Below are positions 14,572 through 20,942 of a stretch of 26,691 bases of DNA, piece after piece. Under the pieces are notes generated by a model. The model was not told the DNA's origin, did no database searches, and saw nothing but the letters and a program-made list of their open reading frames with translations. The stretch's first letter is position 1, and each line of letters opens with the position of its first letter. The translations under genes were made by a program, and so were the position numbers. The stretch comes from UBA8290 sp964230965 (GTDB lineage: Bacteria; Bacillota_I; Bacilli_A; Acholeplasmatales; Acholeplasmataceae), in NCBI GenBank assembly GCA_964230965.1, contig CAXRJA010000033.1, positions 1 to 26,691 of the forward strand, written 5' to 3'.

Positions 14572-15033
14572 ATGAATAATCAATTACTTGAAACAGCAAA
14601 AATTTTAATACAGGATCATCCAACGCAAATATCTGTTTATGCAAATATTGCATCACTCATTTATGGTGCCTTATCAAATTTGAATTGGGTAGGGTTTTAT
14701 TTAAATGATGGCAATCGATTGATTTTAGGGCCTTTCATGGGTAAACCTGCAACAACAGAAATCCCATTTGAACGTGGTGTTTGCGGGGAGTGCGTACGAA
14801 AAAAAGAAACTGTTTATGTTCCTGATGTCCATTTACATCCAGATCATATTGCATGTGATGCTACATCTGAAAGTGAACTTGTAATTCCAATGATCGCGAA
14901 AGGTAAACTTTTAGGTGTATTAGACATCGATAGTCCTAAAAAAGATAGGTTTGATCAAGAGACCATCTCAACACTTGAAAAAATTGTCGAAGAATTAGTC
15001 AATGTCGTTGACAATATTCCTTTTTTCAAGTAG
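14572..15033 (+). CDS. msrC: Free methionine-(R)-sulfoxide reductase (GAF domain, YtsP type)
   Basis: Reduces free methionine R-sulfoxide, a repair of oxidative damage. The 153 residues form one GAF domain with family signatures NWVGFYL, GVCGECV, DVHLHPDHIACD, SELVIPM and GVLDIDSP. Cys71 and Cys95 match two of the three conserved cysteines. The third, in the usual PAC/VAC motif before the IP strand, is Thr61 here (PATTEIP), while an extra Cys74 makes CGEC. Location just before rpsD matches Bacillus ytsP. The rpsD promoter lies in its last codons; the stop is TAG. Confidence 0.9.
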   Translation: MNNQLLETAKILIQDHPTQISVYANIASLIYGALSNLNWVGFYLNDGNRLILGPFMGKPATTEIPFERGVCGECVRKKETVYVPDVHLHPDHIACDATSESELVIPMIAKGKLLGVLDIDSPKKDRFDQETISTLEKIVEELVNVVDNIPFFK

Positions 15034-15036
15034 AAT
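15008..15036 (+). promoter_or_regulatory. Promoter of rpsD, inside the end of the preceding gene
   Basis: TTGACA (15008-15013), 17-base spacer, TAGAAT (15031-15036). The -35 is perfect and the -10 has one mismatch. The -10 overlaps the TAG stop of the reductase gene. Confidence 0.8.
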
Positions 15037-15042
15037 AATCAT

Positions 15043-15192
15043 TGTCGGTAAAAGCAGGTACAACTTTTTTTATGAAAAGATTTTCTTCCGCGGCGCCCGT
15101 AGTAGCTTATGGTCTGCTTCATAAGTGAAAAGAATTAGAAAATCCCACAAAAAAAGAAGTATACTTTACCTAAAAAAATTGGAGGTAATGTT
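15043..15192 (+). promoter_or_regulatory. Structured 5' leader of rpsD, probable S4 autoregulatory leader
   Basis: A 150-base untranslated leader. GATTTTCT (15079-15086) pairs with AGAAAATC (15137-15144) and encloses a GC-rich segment (CCGCGGCGCCCG, 15088-15099) and a hairpin CTTATG-8 bases-CATAAG (15106-15125). GGTAAA (15047-15052) could pair with TTTACC (15165-15170), and A/T blocks at 15062-15072 with 15171-15180, just before the GGAGGT at 15181-15186. Position and structure fit the S4-binding leader known for rpsD in Bacillus; not confirmed by a model search. Confidence 0.65.
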
Positions 15193-15792
15193 ATGTCAAG
15201 ATTTAGAGGATCGACTTGGAAAATTTCAAGACGATTAAATTATTCAATTTCTGAAACAGGAAAAGAATTAAAGAAACGTCCATACGCGCCTGGTCAACAT
15301 GGTCAGCGTCGTACAAAATTATCAGATTATGGACTTCAGTTACAAGAAAAACAAAAAGTACGTTTTACTTATGGATTATCTGAAAAGCAATTCCGTAAAA
15401 CATTTAATGAAGCAGGTAAACTTCCAGGAAGACATGGTGATAACTTCATTGTCTTACTAGAATCTAGATTAGATAATATTGTGTATCGTCTTGGACTTGC
15501 AAGAACTCGCGCACAAGCGAGACAATTAGTCAACCACGGTCACGTCTTAGTAAATGGTAGTAAAGTAGACATTCCATCTTATCGATTAACACCTGGTCAA
15601 AAAATACAACTTAGAGAAAAATCTAAAAATCTAAAAGTTGTTGAAGAAGCTTTGGAAAACACATATCGCTCATTTGAATTTGTTTCTTATGATGAAAACA
15701 AAAAAGAAGGTATCTTTGTTAGACGCCCTGAGCGAAAAGAAGTTCTTCAAGAAGTGAATGAACAACTTATTGTTGAATACTACAATAGATAA
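15193..15792 (+). CDS. rpsD: Ribosomal protein S4
   Basis: Primary 16S-binding protein of the small subunit. The 199 residues start MSRFRGSTWKISRRLN, lack the zinc-binding cysteines of some S4 proteins, and carry the S4 RNA-binding domain from about residue 90 (LESRLDNIVYRLGLARTRAQ, then NHGHVLVNGSKVDIPSYR). GGAGGT lies six bases before the ATG. It forms a single-gene unit with its own promoter, leader and terminator. In Bacillus S4 represses its own mRNA by binding the leader; the same is inferred here. Confidence 0.98.
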   Translation: MSRFRGSTWKISRRLNYSISETGKELKKRPYAPGQHGQRRTKLSDYGLQLQEKQKVRFTYGLSEKQFRKTFNEAGKLPGRHGDNFIVLLESRLDNIVYRLGLARTRAQARQLVNHGHVLVNGSKVDIPSYRLTPGQKIQLREKSKNLKVVEEALENTYRSFEFVSYDENKKEGIFVRRPERKEVLQEVNEQLIVEYYNR

Positions 15793-15796
15793 AAAT

Positions 15797-15827
15797 AAAA
15801 AGTCTGAATTTGATTCAGACTTTTTTT
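15797..15827. terminator. Bidirectional terminator between rpsD and tpiA
   Basis: AAAAAGTCTGAAT (15797-15809) pairs with ATTCAGACTTTTT (15813-15825) around TTG, with T-runs on both strands. Confidence 0.9.
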
Positions 15828-15832
15828 ATTAT

Positions 15833-16588
15833 TTATTTCAAAGCTGCTTGAACAAGTTGTAAGTAACTTTGTGGATCAAGTGATGCACCACCAATGAGTG
15901 CACCATCAATATCTGACATTGATAACAATTCATCTATATTTCCAGGTTTCACTGATCCACCATATAAAATACGAATGCCTTCTGAAACAGAAGTGTCATA
16001 TAACATCTCAATGGTGTGACGAATAAATGCGATGGTATCATTTGCCTGTTCTTTTGTTGCAGTTTTTCCGGTACCAATTGCCCATATTGGTTCATATGCA
16101 ACAATTGTTTTTAATGCATCTTCTTTGGGAATTCCTTTGAACGCCTCTGTGATTTGTTCTTTAACAAATGCATTTGTTTGGTTAGATTCTCTTGTTTTTA
16201 GAGATTCACCCACACAAATAATTGGTGTTATCTGATGTTTTAGTGCTTGCTTTGTTTTAGCATTGATCATTGCATCATCTTCATAAAAATACTGACGACG
16301 TTCTGAATGCCCTAATACAACATACTCAACACCATAAGATGTTAACATAGTGGCAGATATTTCTCCTGTATAAGCACCTTCATCAAATTGAGACATATTT
16401 TGTGCCCCAATTCGTAAGTGCTCGTCTTCTCTTTTTACTAAATCTCTTAACATAATAGATGGTGCACAAATAACAGTTTCCACAGAATCTCGCTCTGGAG
16501 TGAGTTTTGCAACTTCATAAATGAAACTTAATGCTTCATCTCTTGTTTTGTACATCTTCCAGTTTCCAGCAATTACTCTTTTTCTCAT
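15833..16588 (-). CDS. tpiA: Triosephosphate isomerase
   Basis: Interconverts dihydroxyacetone phosphate and glyceraldehyde 3-phosphate in glycolysis. Catalytic residues are visible: Asn9 and Lys11 (AGNWKM), His94 (GHSERR), Glu166 (AYEPIWAIGTGKTAT), and the phosphate loop YGGSVKPGN with GGASLD. 251 residues is standard. The ATG overlaps the stop of the HPr-like gene by one base (TAATG), with the ribosome binding site inside that gene (TTTTAGGATAATG). It is last in the pgk operon. Confidence 0.98.
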   Translation of the reverse strand: MRKRVIAGNWKMYKTRDEALSFIYEVAKLTPERDSVETVICAPSIMLRDLVKREDEHLRIGAQNMSQFDEGAYTGEISATMLTSYGVEYVVLGHSERRQYFYEDDAMINAKTKQALKHQITPIICVGESLKTRESNQTNAFVKEQITEAFKGIPKEDALKTIVAYEPIWAIGTGKTATKEQANDTIAFIRHTIEMLYDTSVSEGIRILYGGSVKPGNIDELLSMSDIDGALIGGASLDPQSYLQLVQAALK

Positions 16589-16833
16589 TATCCTAAAATA
16601 CCCGAAACGTCTTTGATAGCTTCTTCAGCCCTTGTGCCACGTGCAATGATGCGAACATTCTCTCCATGAGGTACAGCCAGTGACATTAATGCTAAAATTG
16701 ACTTTAAGTCAACGACTTTATCTTGGTAATGTAACTCTATATCCACATTATATTTTGAAGCAGCTTGTACAACTTTCGCAGCTAAACTTGCATGTAATCC
16801 TGTTGTTGATTTAATCATTATTTCTTTTTCCAT
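16588..16833 (-). CDS. HPr-like phosphocarrier/regulatory protein with altered active site
   Basis: 81 residues with the full HPr fold pattern. The active-site His is present (His14 in TTGLHASLAAKVV), but the two residues normally written Arg-Pro in GLHARPA are Ser-Leu. The regulatory serine is kept: Ser45 in VDLKSILALMSLAV, equal to Ser46 of HPr, with the hydrophobic patch that contacts HPr kinase and CcpA. Normal HPr needs the Arg for stable phospho-His, so phosphotransfer may be weak or absent and the protein could act like Crh, the regulatory HPr of Bacillus (inference). AAAGGA precedes the ATG. It is embedded between an XRE/cupin regulator and tpiA, not next to ptsI. Confidence 0.85.
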   Translation of the reverse strand: MEKEIMIKSTTGLHASLAAKVVQAASKYNVDIELHYQDKVVDLKSILALMSLAVPHGENVRIIARGTRAEEAIKDVSGILG

Positions 16834-16849
16834 AATAATATCCTTTCTA

Positions 16850-17389
16850 TTAAAAGGTTGGTGGTGTTGATATCCACATAACCTTGCATGGATGGTTTGA
16901 ATGATTGACTAAGTAATGTTCTTGATTCGCTAAGTAATAAAATGTTTCCCCTTTTTTAAGAATATATTTTTTTTTATTAAGGTAAAGGGTGACGACACCT
17001 TCTAGTACATAACCGAACTCTTCACCAGGATGTGGTTGATCGATATTTGATTGACCACCTGGTAATAATTTTATCATGATTGGTTCCATTTCATATTTGA
17101 CTGCATTGGGTACAATCCAGTAAATTGTATGATTAAGAACATCATCATCTTTTTCATAAAAGTCTTCTTCTTTAAAAGTAACTACTTGGTCACTTTCTTT
17201 AGAAAAGAACTCATGAACATCTGTTCCTAGCACCTCTAATATATTAAAGAGTGTTGACATGGAAGGCGATGTTTTATTATTTTCCAATAATGAAATGTAT
17301 CCTTTTGTAAGTTCTAAACGTGAGGCTAACTCTTCCTGAGTTAAGTTATTGCCTAAACGTAATGCTTTAAGTTTTTTCCCGACATCCAT
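16850..17389 (-). CDS. XRE-family regulator with C-terminal cupin domain
   Basis: 179 residues. Residues 5-60 are an XRE helix-turn-helix (KLKALRLGNNLTQEELASRL, then GYISLLENNKTSPSMSTL). Residues about 95-175 are a cupin with QPHPGEEFGYVLEG and the closing NHSNHPCKVMWIS. This architecture (PuuR-like) senses small ligands and controls transport or metabolic operons; the ligand is unknown. It starts one base inside the pgk stop (TAATG) and ends 16 bases before the HPr-like gene, so it lies inside a glycolytic operon and may control it. Confidence 0.85.
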   Translation of the reverse strand: MDVGKKLKALRLGNNLTQEELASRLELTKGYISLLENNKTSPSMSTLFNILEVLGTDVHEFFSKESDQVVTFKEEDFYEKDDDVLNHTIYWIVPNAVKYEMEPIMIKLLPGGQSNIDQPHPGEEFGYVLEGVVTLYLNKKKYILKKGETFYYLANQEHYLVNHSNHPCKVMWISTPPTF

Positions 17390-18585
17390 TATTTGTCATC
17401 AACACATGCAATACCAGGTAATACTTTACCCTCTAAGTACTCAAGTGAAGCTCCACCACCAGTGGAAATATGGGCAAAATCTTTTTCGTATCCAAATTGA
17501 ATCACCGCGGCAGCAGAATCACCACCACCAATGATTGTGGTAACAGAATCTTTGAGATCAACTAATTTTTTAGCAAATCCTTTTGTGCCTTCAGCAAATC
17601 TTGGAAATTCAAAGACACCAAGAGGTCCATTCCAAATCACTGTTTTGGCTTGCTCAATATATTTAAAATAAGTTTTTAATGTTTCTGGTCCAACATCCAT
17701 ACCCATTTCATCACTTGGGATAGCTGATTTAGAGCGCACATTTCTTTCTGATTCAGGGTCGAAGTCTTTTGCAGTCACAACATCTGTACCTAAAACAATT
17801 TTACCTTGCGCCAATTCTAATAACTCTAATGCTAAATCGACTTTATCTTTTTCAACTTTGGATAAACCAACATCAAAGCCTTGTGCTAAATAAAATGTAT
17901 ATGCCATAGCACCAGTAATAATTACATAATCAGCAACTTCTAAAAGTTTTTTAATAACATTGATTTTATCTGAAACTTTCGCACCACCTAATACAGCAAC
18001 AAGTGGTCTCTCTGGATTTGCAATGGTATCTCCGATGAATTTAATTTCTCTTTCCAATAAAAATCCTGCAACTGAAGTTTCAATATATGTCGAAATACCT
18101 ACATTAGACGCATGAGTACGGTGTGCAGTTCCAAATGCGTCATTAACAAATACATCTGCAAGTGATGCCCAGTATTTACCTAATGCAGCATCATTATTAG
18201 ATTCTTTTTTACCATCGATATCTTCAAATCGGGTGTTTTCAAGCATGACCACTTGACCATCTTTAAGACTTTCAATGGCTTCTTCTACTTCTTTACCTCT
18301 TGTAAAAGGGACAAATTGAACTTCTAAGTTTAAATGTTGTGATAACCTTTTTGCAACGGGTGCTAATGTATTATTTTTCTTATCTTCTTCTGTTTTAACA
18401 CGTCCTAAATGAGAGAGTAATATTAACTTACCACCTTGATTCGTAATATATCTTATAGAATCTAAAGCAGCAACGATACGGTTTTCATCACTAATTTCGC
18501 CGTTTTGCATCGGGACATTGAAGTCGACGCGCATAATGATTTTTTTGCTTTTTAATTGTACGTCAAGAATGGTTTTTTTAGCCAT
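17389..18585 (-). CDS. pgk: Phosphoglycerate kinase
   Basis: Makes ATP from 1,3-bisphosphoglycerate in glycolysis. The start at 18585 (MAKKTILDV) follows AAAGGAGAATTGGTC; the frame remains open ten codons upstream but those have no ribosome binding site. Motifs: MRVDFNVPMQNGEI, LLSHLGRVK, ENTRFEDIDGKKE, DVFVNDAFGTAHR, ILGGAKVSDKI-type VLGGAKVSDKI, WNGPLGVFEFPRF and GGGDSAAAV. 398 residues is normal. It leads the operon pgk-XRE/cupin-HPr-like-tpiA. Confidence 0.98.
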   Translation of the reverse strand: MAKKTILDVQLKSKKIIMRVDFNVPMQNGEISDENRIVAALDSIRYITNQGGKLILLSHLGRVKTEEDKKNNTLAPVAKRLSQHLNLEVQFVPFTRGKEVEEAIESLKDGQVVMLENTRFEDIDGKKESNNDAALGKYWASLADVFVNDAFGTAHRTHASNVGISTYIETSVAGFLLEREIKFIGDTIANPERPLVAVLGGAKVSDKINVIKKLLEVADYVIITGAMAYTFYLAQGFDVGLSKVEKDKVDLALELLELAQGKIVLGTDVVTAKDFDPESERNVRSKSAIPSDEMGMDVGPETLKTYFKYIEQAKTVIWNGPLGVFEFPRFAEGTKGFAKKLVDLKDSVTTIIGGGDSAAAVIQFGYEKDFAHISTGGGASLEYLEGKVLPGIACVDDK

Positions 18586-18619
18586 GACCAATTCTCCTTT
18601 ATCTTGTTTTTCCAAAAGA

Positions 18620-18649
18620 ATTATACCACATATTCAAGATATCTTTAAA
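18620..18649 (-). promoter_or_regulatory. Promoter of the pgk operon
   Basis: Minus-strand TTTAAA (18649-18644), 18-base spacer, TATAAT (18625-18620) with an extended TGG before it. Confidence 0.6.
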
Positions 18650-18654
18650 TATCC

Positions 18655-19065
18655 TCAAATGAAAATGTTTTCTAATAATTTTGTGTGGATTTGATTTGCA
18701 TTCTCAATCATTTTTTTTAAATATTTACATGTTTTTTGAACAACAATACTGTCCTTATCAAATTTGATTTCACACATCCCGTGGTAATGATTCAGAGATT
18801 CAATCGCAACTATATTGACGGCAATATTATATGTATTTCTCAATCCAAAAATGACAATGAGTGTCGTGTGTGCATTGATAAAAATTGGTGTGTGATATGT
18901 GTTTCCATGCATGACTTTGTAATGTTTTTTGTAACTGATAAGATCATTGTAACAATGACTTAGCATCGAATTGATGACATGTGTCATATGGCGTTTTACT
19001 ATTTTCTCAGATTGCGTTGTATAAAGCGTTGTATGAGGTTTATCATAAATCATATAATTTAGCAT
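18655..19065 (-). CDS. Uncharacterised protein, weak resemblance to competence factor ComK
   Basis: 136 residues, soluble, rich in His, Tyr, Asn and Ile. Not firmly identified. The stretch YKKHYKVMHGNTYHTPIFIN followed by TTLIVIFGLRNTYNIAVNIVAIES, and then a CEIKFDKDSIVVQ strand pair, has the same order and spacing as the ComK core (a strand, a PIMVD-like strand, then IFLFPTxSSxRxxxxWI). If so it is about 50 residues shorter than ComK. The N-terminus is uncertain: the ATG at 19065 has no Shine-Dalgarno, and a second ATG lies at 19053. It follows the ABC ATPase terminator and no terminator separates it from pgk. Confidence 0.6.
   Translation of the reverse strand: MLNYMIYDKPHTTLYTTQSEKIVKRHMTHVINSMLSHCYNDLISYKKHYKVMHGNTYHTPIFINAHTTLIVIFGLRNTYNIAVNIVAIESLNHYHGMCEIKFDKDSIVVQKTCKYLKKMIENANQIHTKLLENIFI
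18660..18673 (+). promoter_or_regulatory. Weak cre-like box upstream of the pgk promoter
   Basis: TGAAAATGTTTTCT matches TGWAARCGYTWNCW at 13 of 14 but lacks the C of the central CG. It lies about 50 bases upstream of the expected start, where CcpA activates some glycolytic genes. It overlaps the end of the preceding gene and could easily be chance. Confidence 0.2.
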
Positions 19066-19072
19066 ATTCTAT

Positions 19073-19103
19073 AAAAAAAGAAGCTTATTTAGCTTCTTTT
19101 TTG
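19073..19103 (-). terminator. Terminator of the ABC ATPase gene
   Basis: GAAGCT (19080-19085) pairs with AGCTTC (19091-19096), extended by A- and T-runs to a 12-bp stem, loop TATTT. It spans the ABC ATPase stop codon. Confidence 0.85.
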
Positions 19104-20239
19104 ACTGCTTTTGAAGGTTTAATATCGGCATTTGGATCGATCAAAAGTACTTGTTCTGTTTGAGGATCAAAGAAATGTGATTTATTCATATCTAACGTAA
19201 GTTTTAATTTGTCGCCAATATGAATATTTGTTCTTGCATCCACTGATGCACAAATATTTGATTCATGTACTTGCGTATAAATATTTGTCTCAGCACCAAG
19301 TAATTCTGCAACATCCACAACAATATCTAAAACGGCGTTTGGATATGCTTTCATAACAACTTGATCATCATGAATATCTTCAGGACGAATACCTAAAACA
19401 ACATCTTTTTCAATCATTTTGTGGAATTTAATAATCTCAAATTTATCTTGAGGAAGTTTAATCGTATGTTTTCCTGCAGTAAAGATACCTTCTTTATTTA
19501 CGCGTCCATGAATGAAGTTCATAGGTGGTGTACCAATAAAGCCAGCAACAAACATATTGTTTGGGTTATCATAAATTTCTTTAGGTGAACCTACTTGCAT
19601 GATATAACCATCTTTCATAACAACAATACGACTCGCCATTGTCATCGCTTCAATTTGGTCATGGGTTACATAAATGGTTGTTGTTTCAATTTGATTGTGT
19701 AACTTAATTAATTCTCCGCGCATCTGTACACGAAGTTTCGCATCTAAGTTAGATAATGGCTCATCCATTAAGAACACTTTTGCATTACGGACAATTGCTC
19801 GTCCTAATGCAACACGTTGACGTTGACCACCTGAGAGTGCTTTTGGTTTACGATCTAAATATGGGGATAAACCTAATATTTCTGCTGCTTGGTTTACTTT
19901 TTCTTCAATTTGATCTTTTGGCATTTTACGAAGTTTCAAACCGAACGCCATATTATCATAAACACTCATATGTGGATATAAAGCGTATGATTGGAAAACC
20001 ATCGCAATGTTTCTGTCTTTAGGTGCTTTATCATTCACCATTTCCTCATCAATGTATAATTCACCGGATGTAATTTCTTCAAGTCCAGCGATCATTCTTA
20101 ATGTTGTCGACTTGCCACATCCAGAGGGACCTACAAATACGATAAATTCCTTATCTTTAATAGATAAGTTAAAATCAAAAACAGCTTGTACACCATTTGG
20201 ATATATTTTATTAATATCTTTTAATTGTAATGTTGCCAT
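19085..20239 (-). CDS. Sugar ABC transporter ATP-binding protein, MsmX/UgpC type
   Basis: Energises sugar import for CUT1-family permeases; in Bacillus one such ATPase (MsmX) serves many transporters. Residues 37-45 are Walker A (GPSGCGKST), 135-139 the signature LSGGQ, 156-161 Walker B FLMDEP, then the H-loop YVTHDQIEAM, FIGTPPMNF linker and a TOBE domain (VLGIRPEDI, LGAETNIY, FDPQTEQVLL). 384 residues is typical. No permease or binding-protein gene adjoins it, which suits a shared ATPase. AAGGAG precedes the ATG. Its promoter contains a cre-like box. Confidence 0.93.
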   Translation of the reverse strand: MATLQLKDINKIYPNGVQAVFDFNLSIKDKEFIVFVGPSGCGKSTTLRMIAGLEEITSGELYIDEEMVNDKAPKDRNIAMVFQSYALYPHMSVYDNMAFGLKLRKMPKDQIEEKVNQAAEILGLSPYLDRKPKALSGGQRQRVALGRAIVRNAKVFLMDEPLSNLDAKLRVQMRGELIKLHNQIETTTIYVTHDQIEAMTMASRIVVMKDGYIMQVGSPKEIYDNPNNMFVAGFIGTPPMNFIHGRVNKEGIFTAGKHTIKLPQDKFEIIKFHKMIEKDVVLGIRPEDIHDDQVVMKAYPNAVLDIVVDVAELLGAETNIYTQVHESNICASVDARTNIHIGDKLKLTLDMNKSHFFDPQTEQVLLIDPNADIKPSKAVKKEAK

Positions 20240-20265
20240 AAAAACTCCTTATTTAATATATTATA

Positions 20266-20294
20266 ATTATAATTTAATGAATGCGTTTACACAA
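20266..20294 (-). promoter_or_regulatory. Promoter of the sugar ABC ATPase gene
   Basis: Minus-strand TTGTGT (20294-20289), 17-base spacer, TATAAT (20271-20266). A second TATAAT lies at 20265-20260. Confidence 0.6.
20278..20291 (-). promoter_or_regulatory. cre-like box in the sugar ABC ATPase promoter
   Basis: Minus-strand TGTAAACGCATTCA fits the broad cre consensus TGNAANCGNWNNCW completely and TGWAARCGYTWNCW at 13 of 14. It lies between -35 and -10, a repression position. This is the best cre candidate in the window. Confidence 0.5.
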
Positions 20295-20309
20295 TGTGCA
20301 ACATGCACA
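20295..20309. promoter_or_regulatory. Operator-like perfect palindrome
   Basis: TGTGCA-ACA-TGCACA, two perfect 6-base arms, just upstream of the ABC ATPase -35 and after the stop of the PucR-type gene. No T-run follows, so an operator is more likely than a terminator. Confidence 0.35.
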
Positions 20310-20316
20310 AATAGAT

Positions 20317-20877
20317 TCAAACAAATAAATGGTACATCAAAAATCCATCTTTAAATGATTTCATATCAAAGCCTGTTGCATCATTAAATTTCTCTAAACG
20401 CATCATTAATGTATTTCTATGAATGAATAATTCTTTGGAGGCAGTGATCATGTTTTGATTCGATTCAAGATAGGTTTGTATTGTGTGAAGCATATAGCTT
20501 TGATCATGATATTTTCCTAAAATAAATATTTTTAGTTGTGGTGTTATATGATTATAATGATGTGTTAAGATCACTTTATTGTCTATAACACCTTTATTCA
20601 TAATCGGTATTTGGTTAATAAATTGCGTTACCATGTCCACATGTTTAAAAACATATGTCTCATTTACAAAAGGCGATATATAGACGAAAAAGTCTGTTAA
20701 CAGTTCACTTGCTAAGTCGTTAAATAAAACATGCAAATCTGACACATATGCATCTTCATACGTATACATCATAAAGGATTGATACGGTATTTTATTAACT
20801 TTAGAAAATTGTGTTTCCATCAATGCATCCACTAATGACATGTGATGATCTATTTTTTTAAATAAGATATATTTCAT
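20317..20877 (-). CDS. PucR/CdaR-type helix-turn-helix protein
   Basis: 186 residues. The last ~55 match the PucR C-terminal HTH: TIQTYLESNQNMITASKELF, then IHRNTLMMRLEKFNDATGFD, and a final helix. The first 130 residues are not recognised and resemble no GGDEF-like or sugar-diacid sensor domain that I can name. Members regulate catabolic genes. It sits upstream of, and in the same direction as, the sugar ABC ATPase gene, separated by the ATPase promoter and a palindrome. AAAGGA precedes the ATG, and an extended -10 (TGTTAAGAT) lies in the 65-base gap after sufB's terminator. Confidence 0.75.
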   Translation of the reverse strand: MKYILFKKIDHHMSLVDALMETQFSKVNKIPYQSFMMYTYEDAYVSDLHVLFNDLASELLTDFFVYISPFVNETYVFKHVDMVTQFINQIPIMNKGVIDNKVILTHHYNHITPQLKIFILGKYHDQSYMLHTIQTYLESNQNMITASKELFIHRNTLMMRLEKFNDATGFDMKSFKDGFLMYHLFV

Positions 20878-20913
20878 GATATTCCTTTATGATATCTTAA
20901 CATATTTACAATT

Positions 20914-20941
20914 AAAAAAGCGTATTTGATACGCTTTTTTA
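20914..20941 (-). terminator. Terminator of the suf operon
   Basis: A perfect 12-bp stem, AAAAAAGCGTAT (20914-20925) with ATACGCTTTTTT (20929-20940), loop TTG. On the minus strand it follows the sufB stop directly. Confidence 0.9.
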
Positions 20942-20942
20942 A

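Noticed and set aside
15079..15144. T-box or metabolite riboswitch before rpsD
   Set aside because: The CCGCGG block recalls part of a T-box, but the AGGGTGG core is absent and the gene is ribosomal; an S4 leader fits better.
20295..20309. Palindrome as terminator of the PucR-type gene
   Set aside because: No T-run follows on either strand and the stem is only six base pairs.
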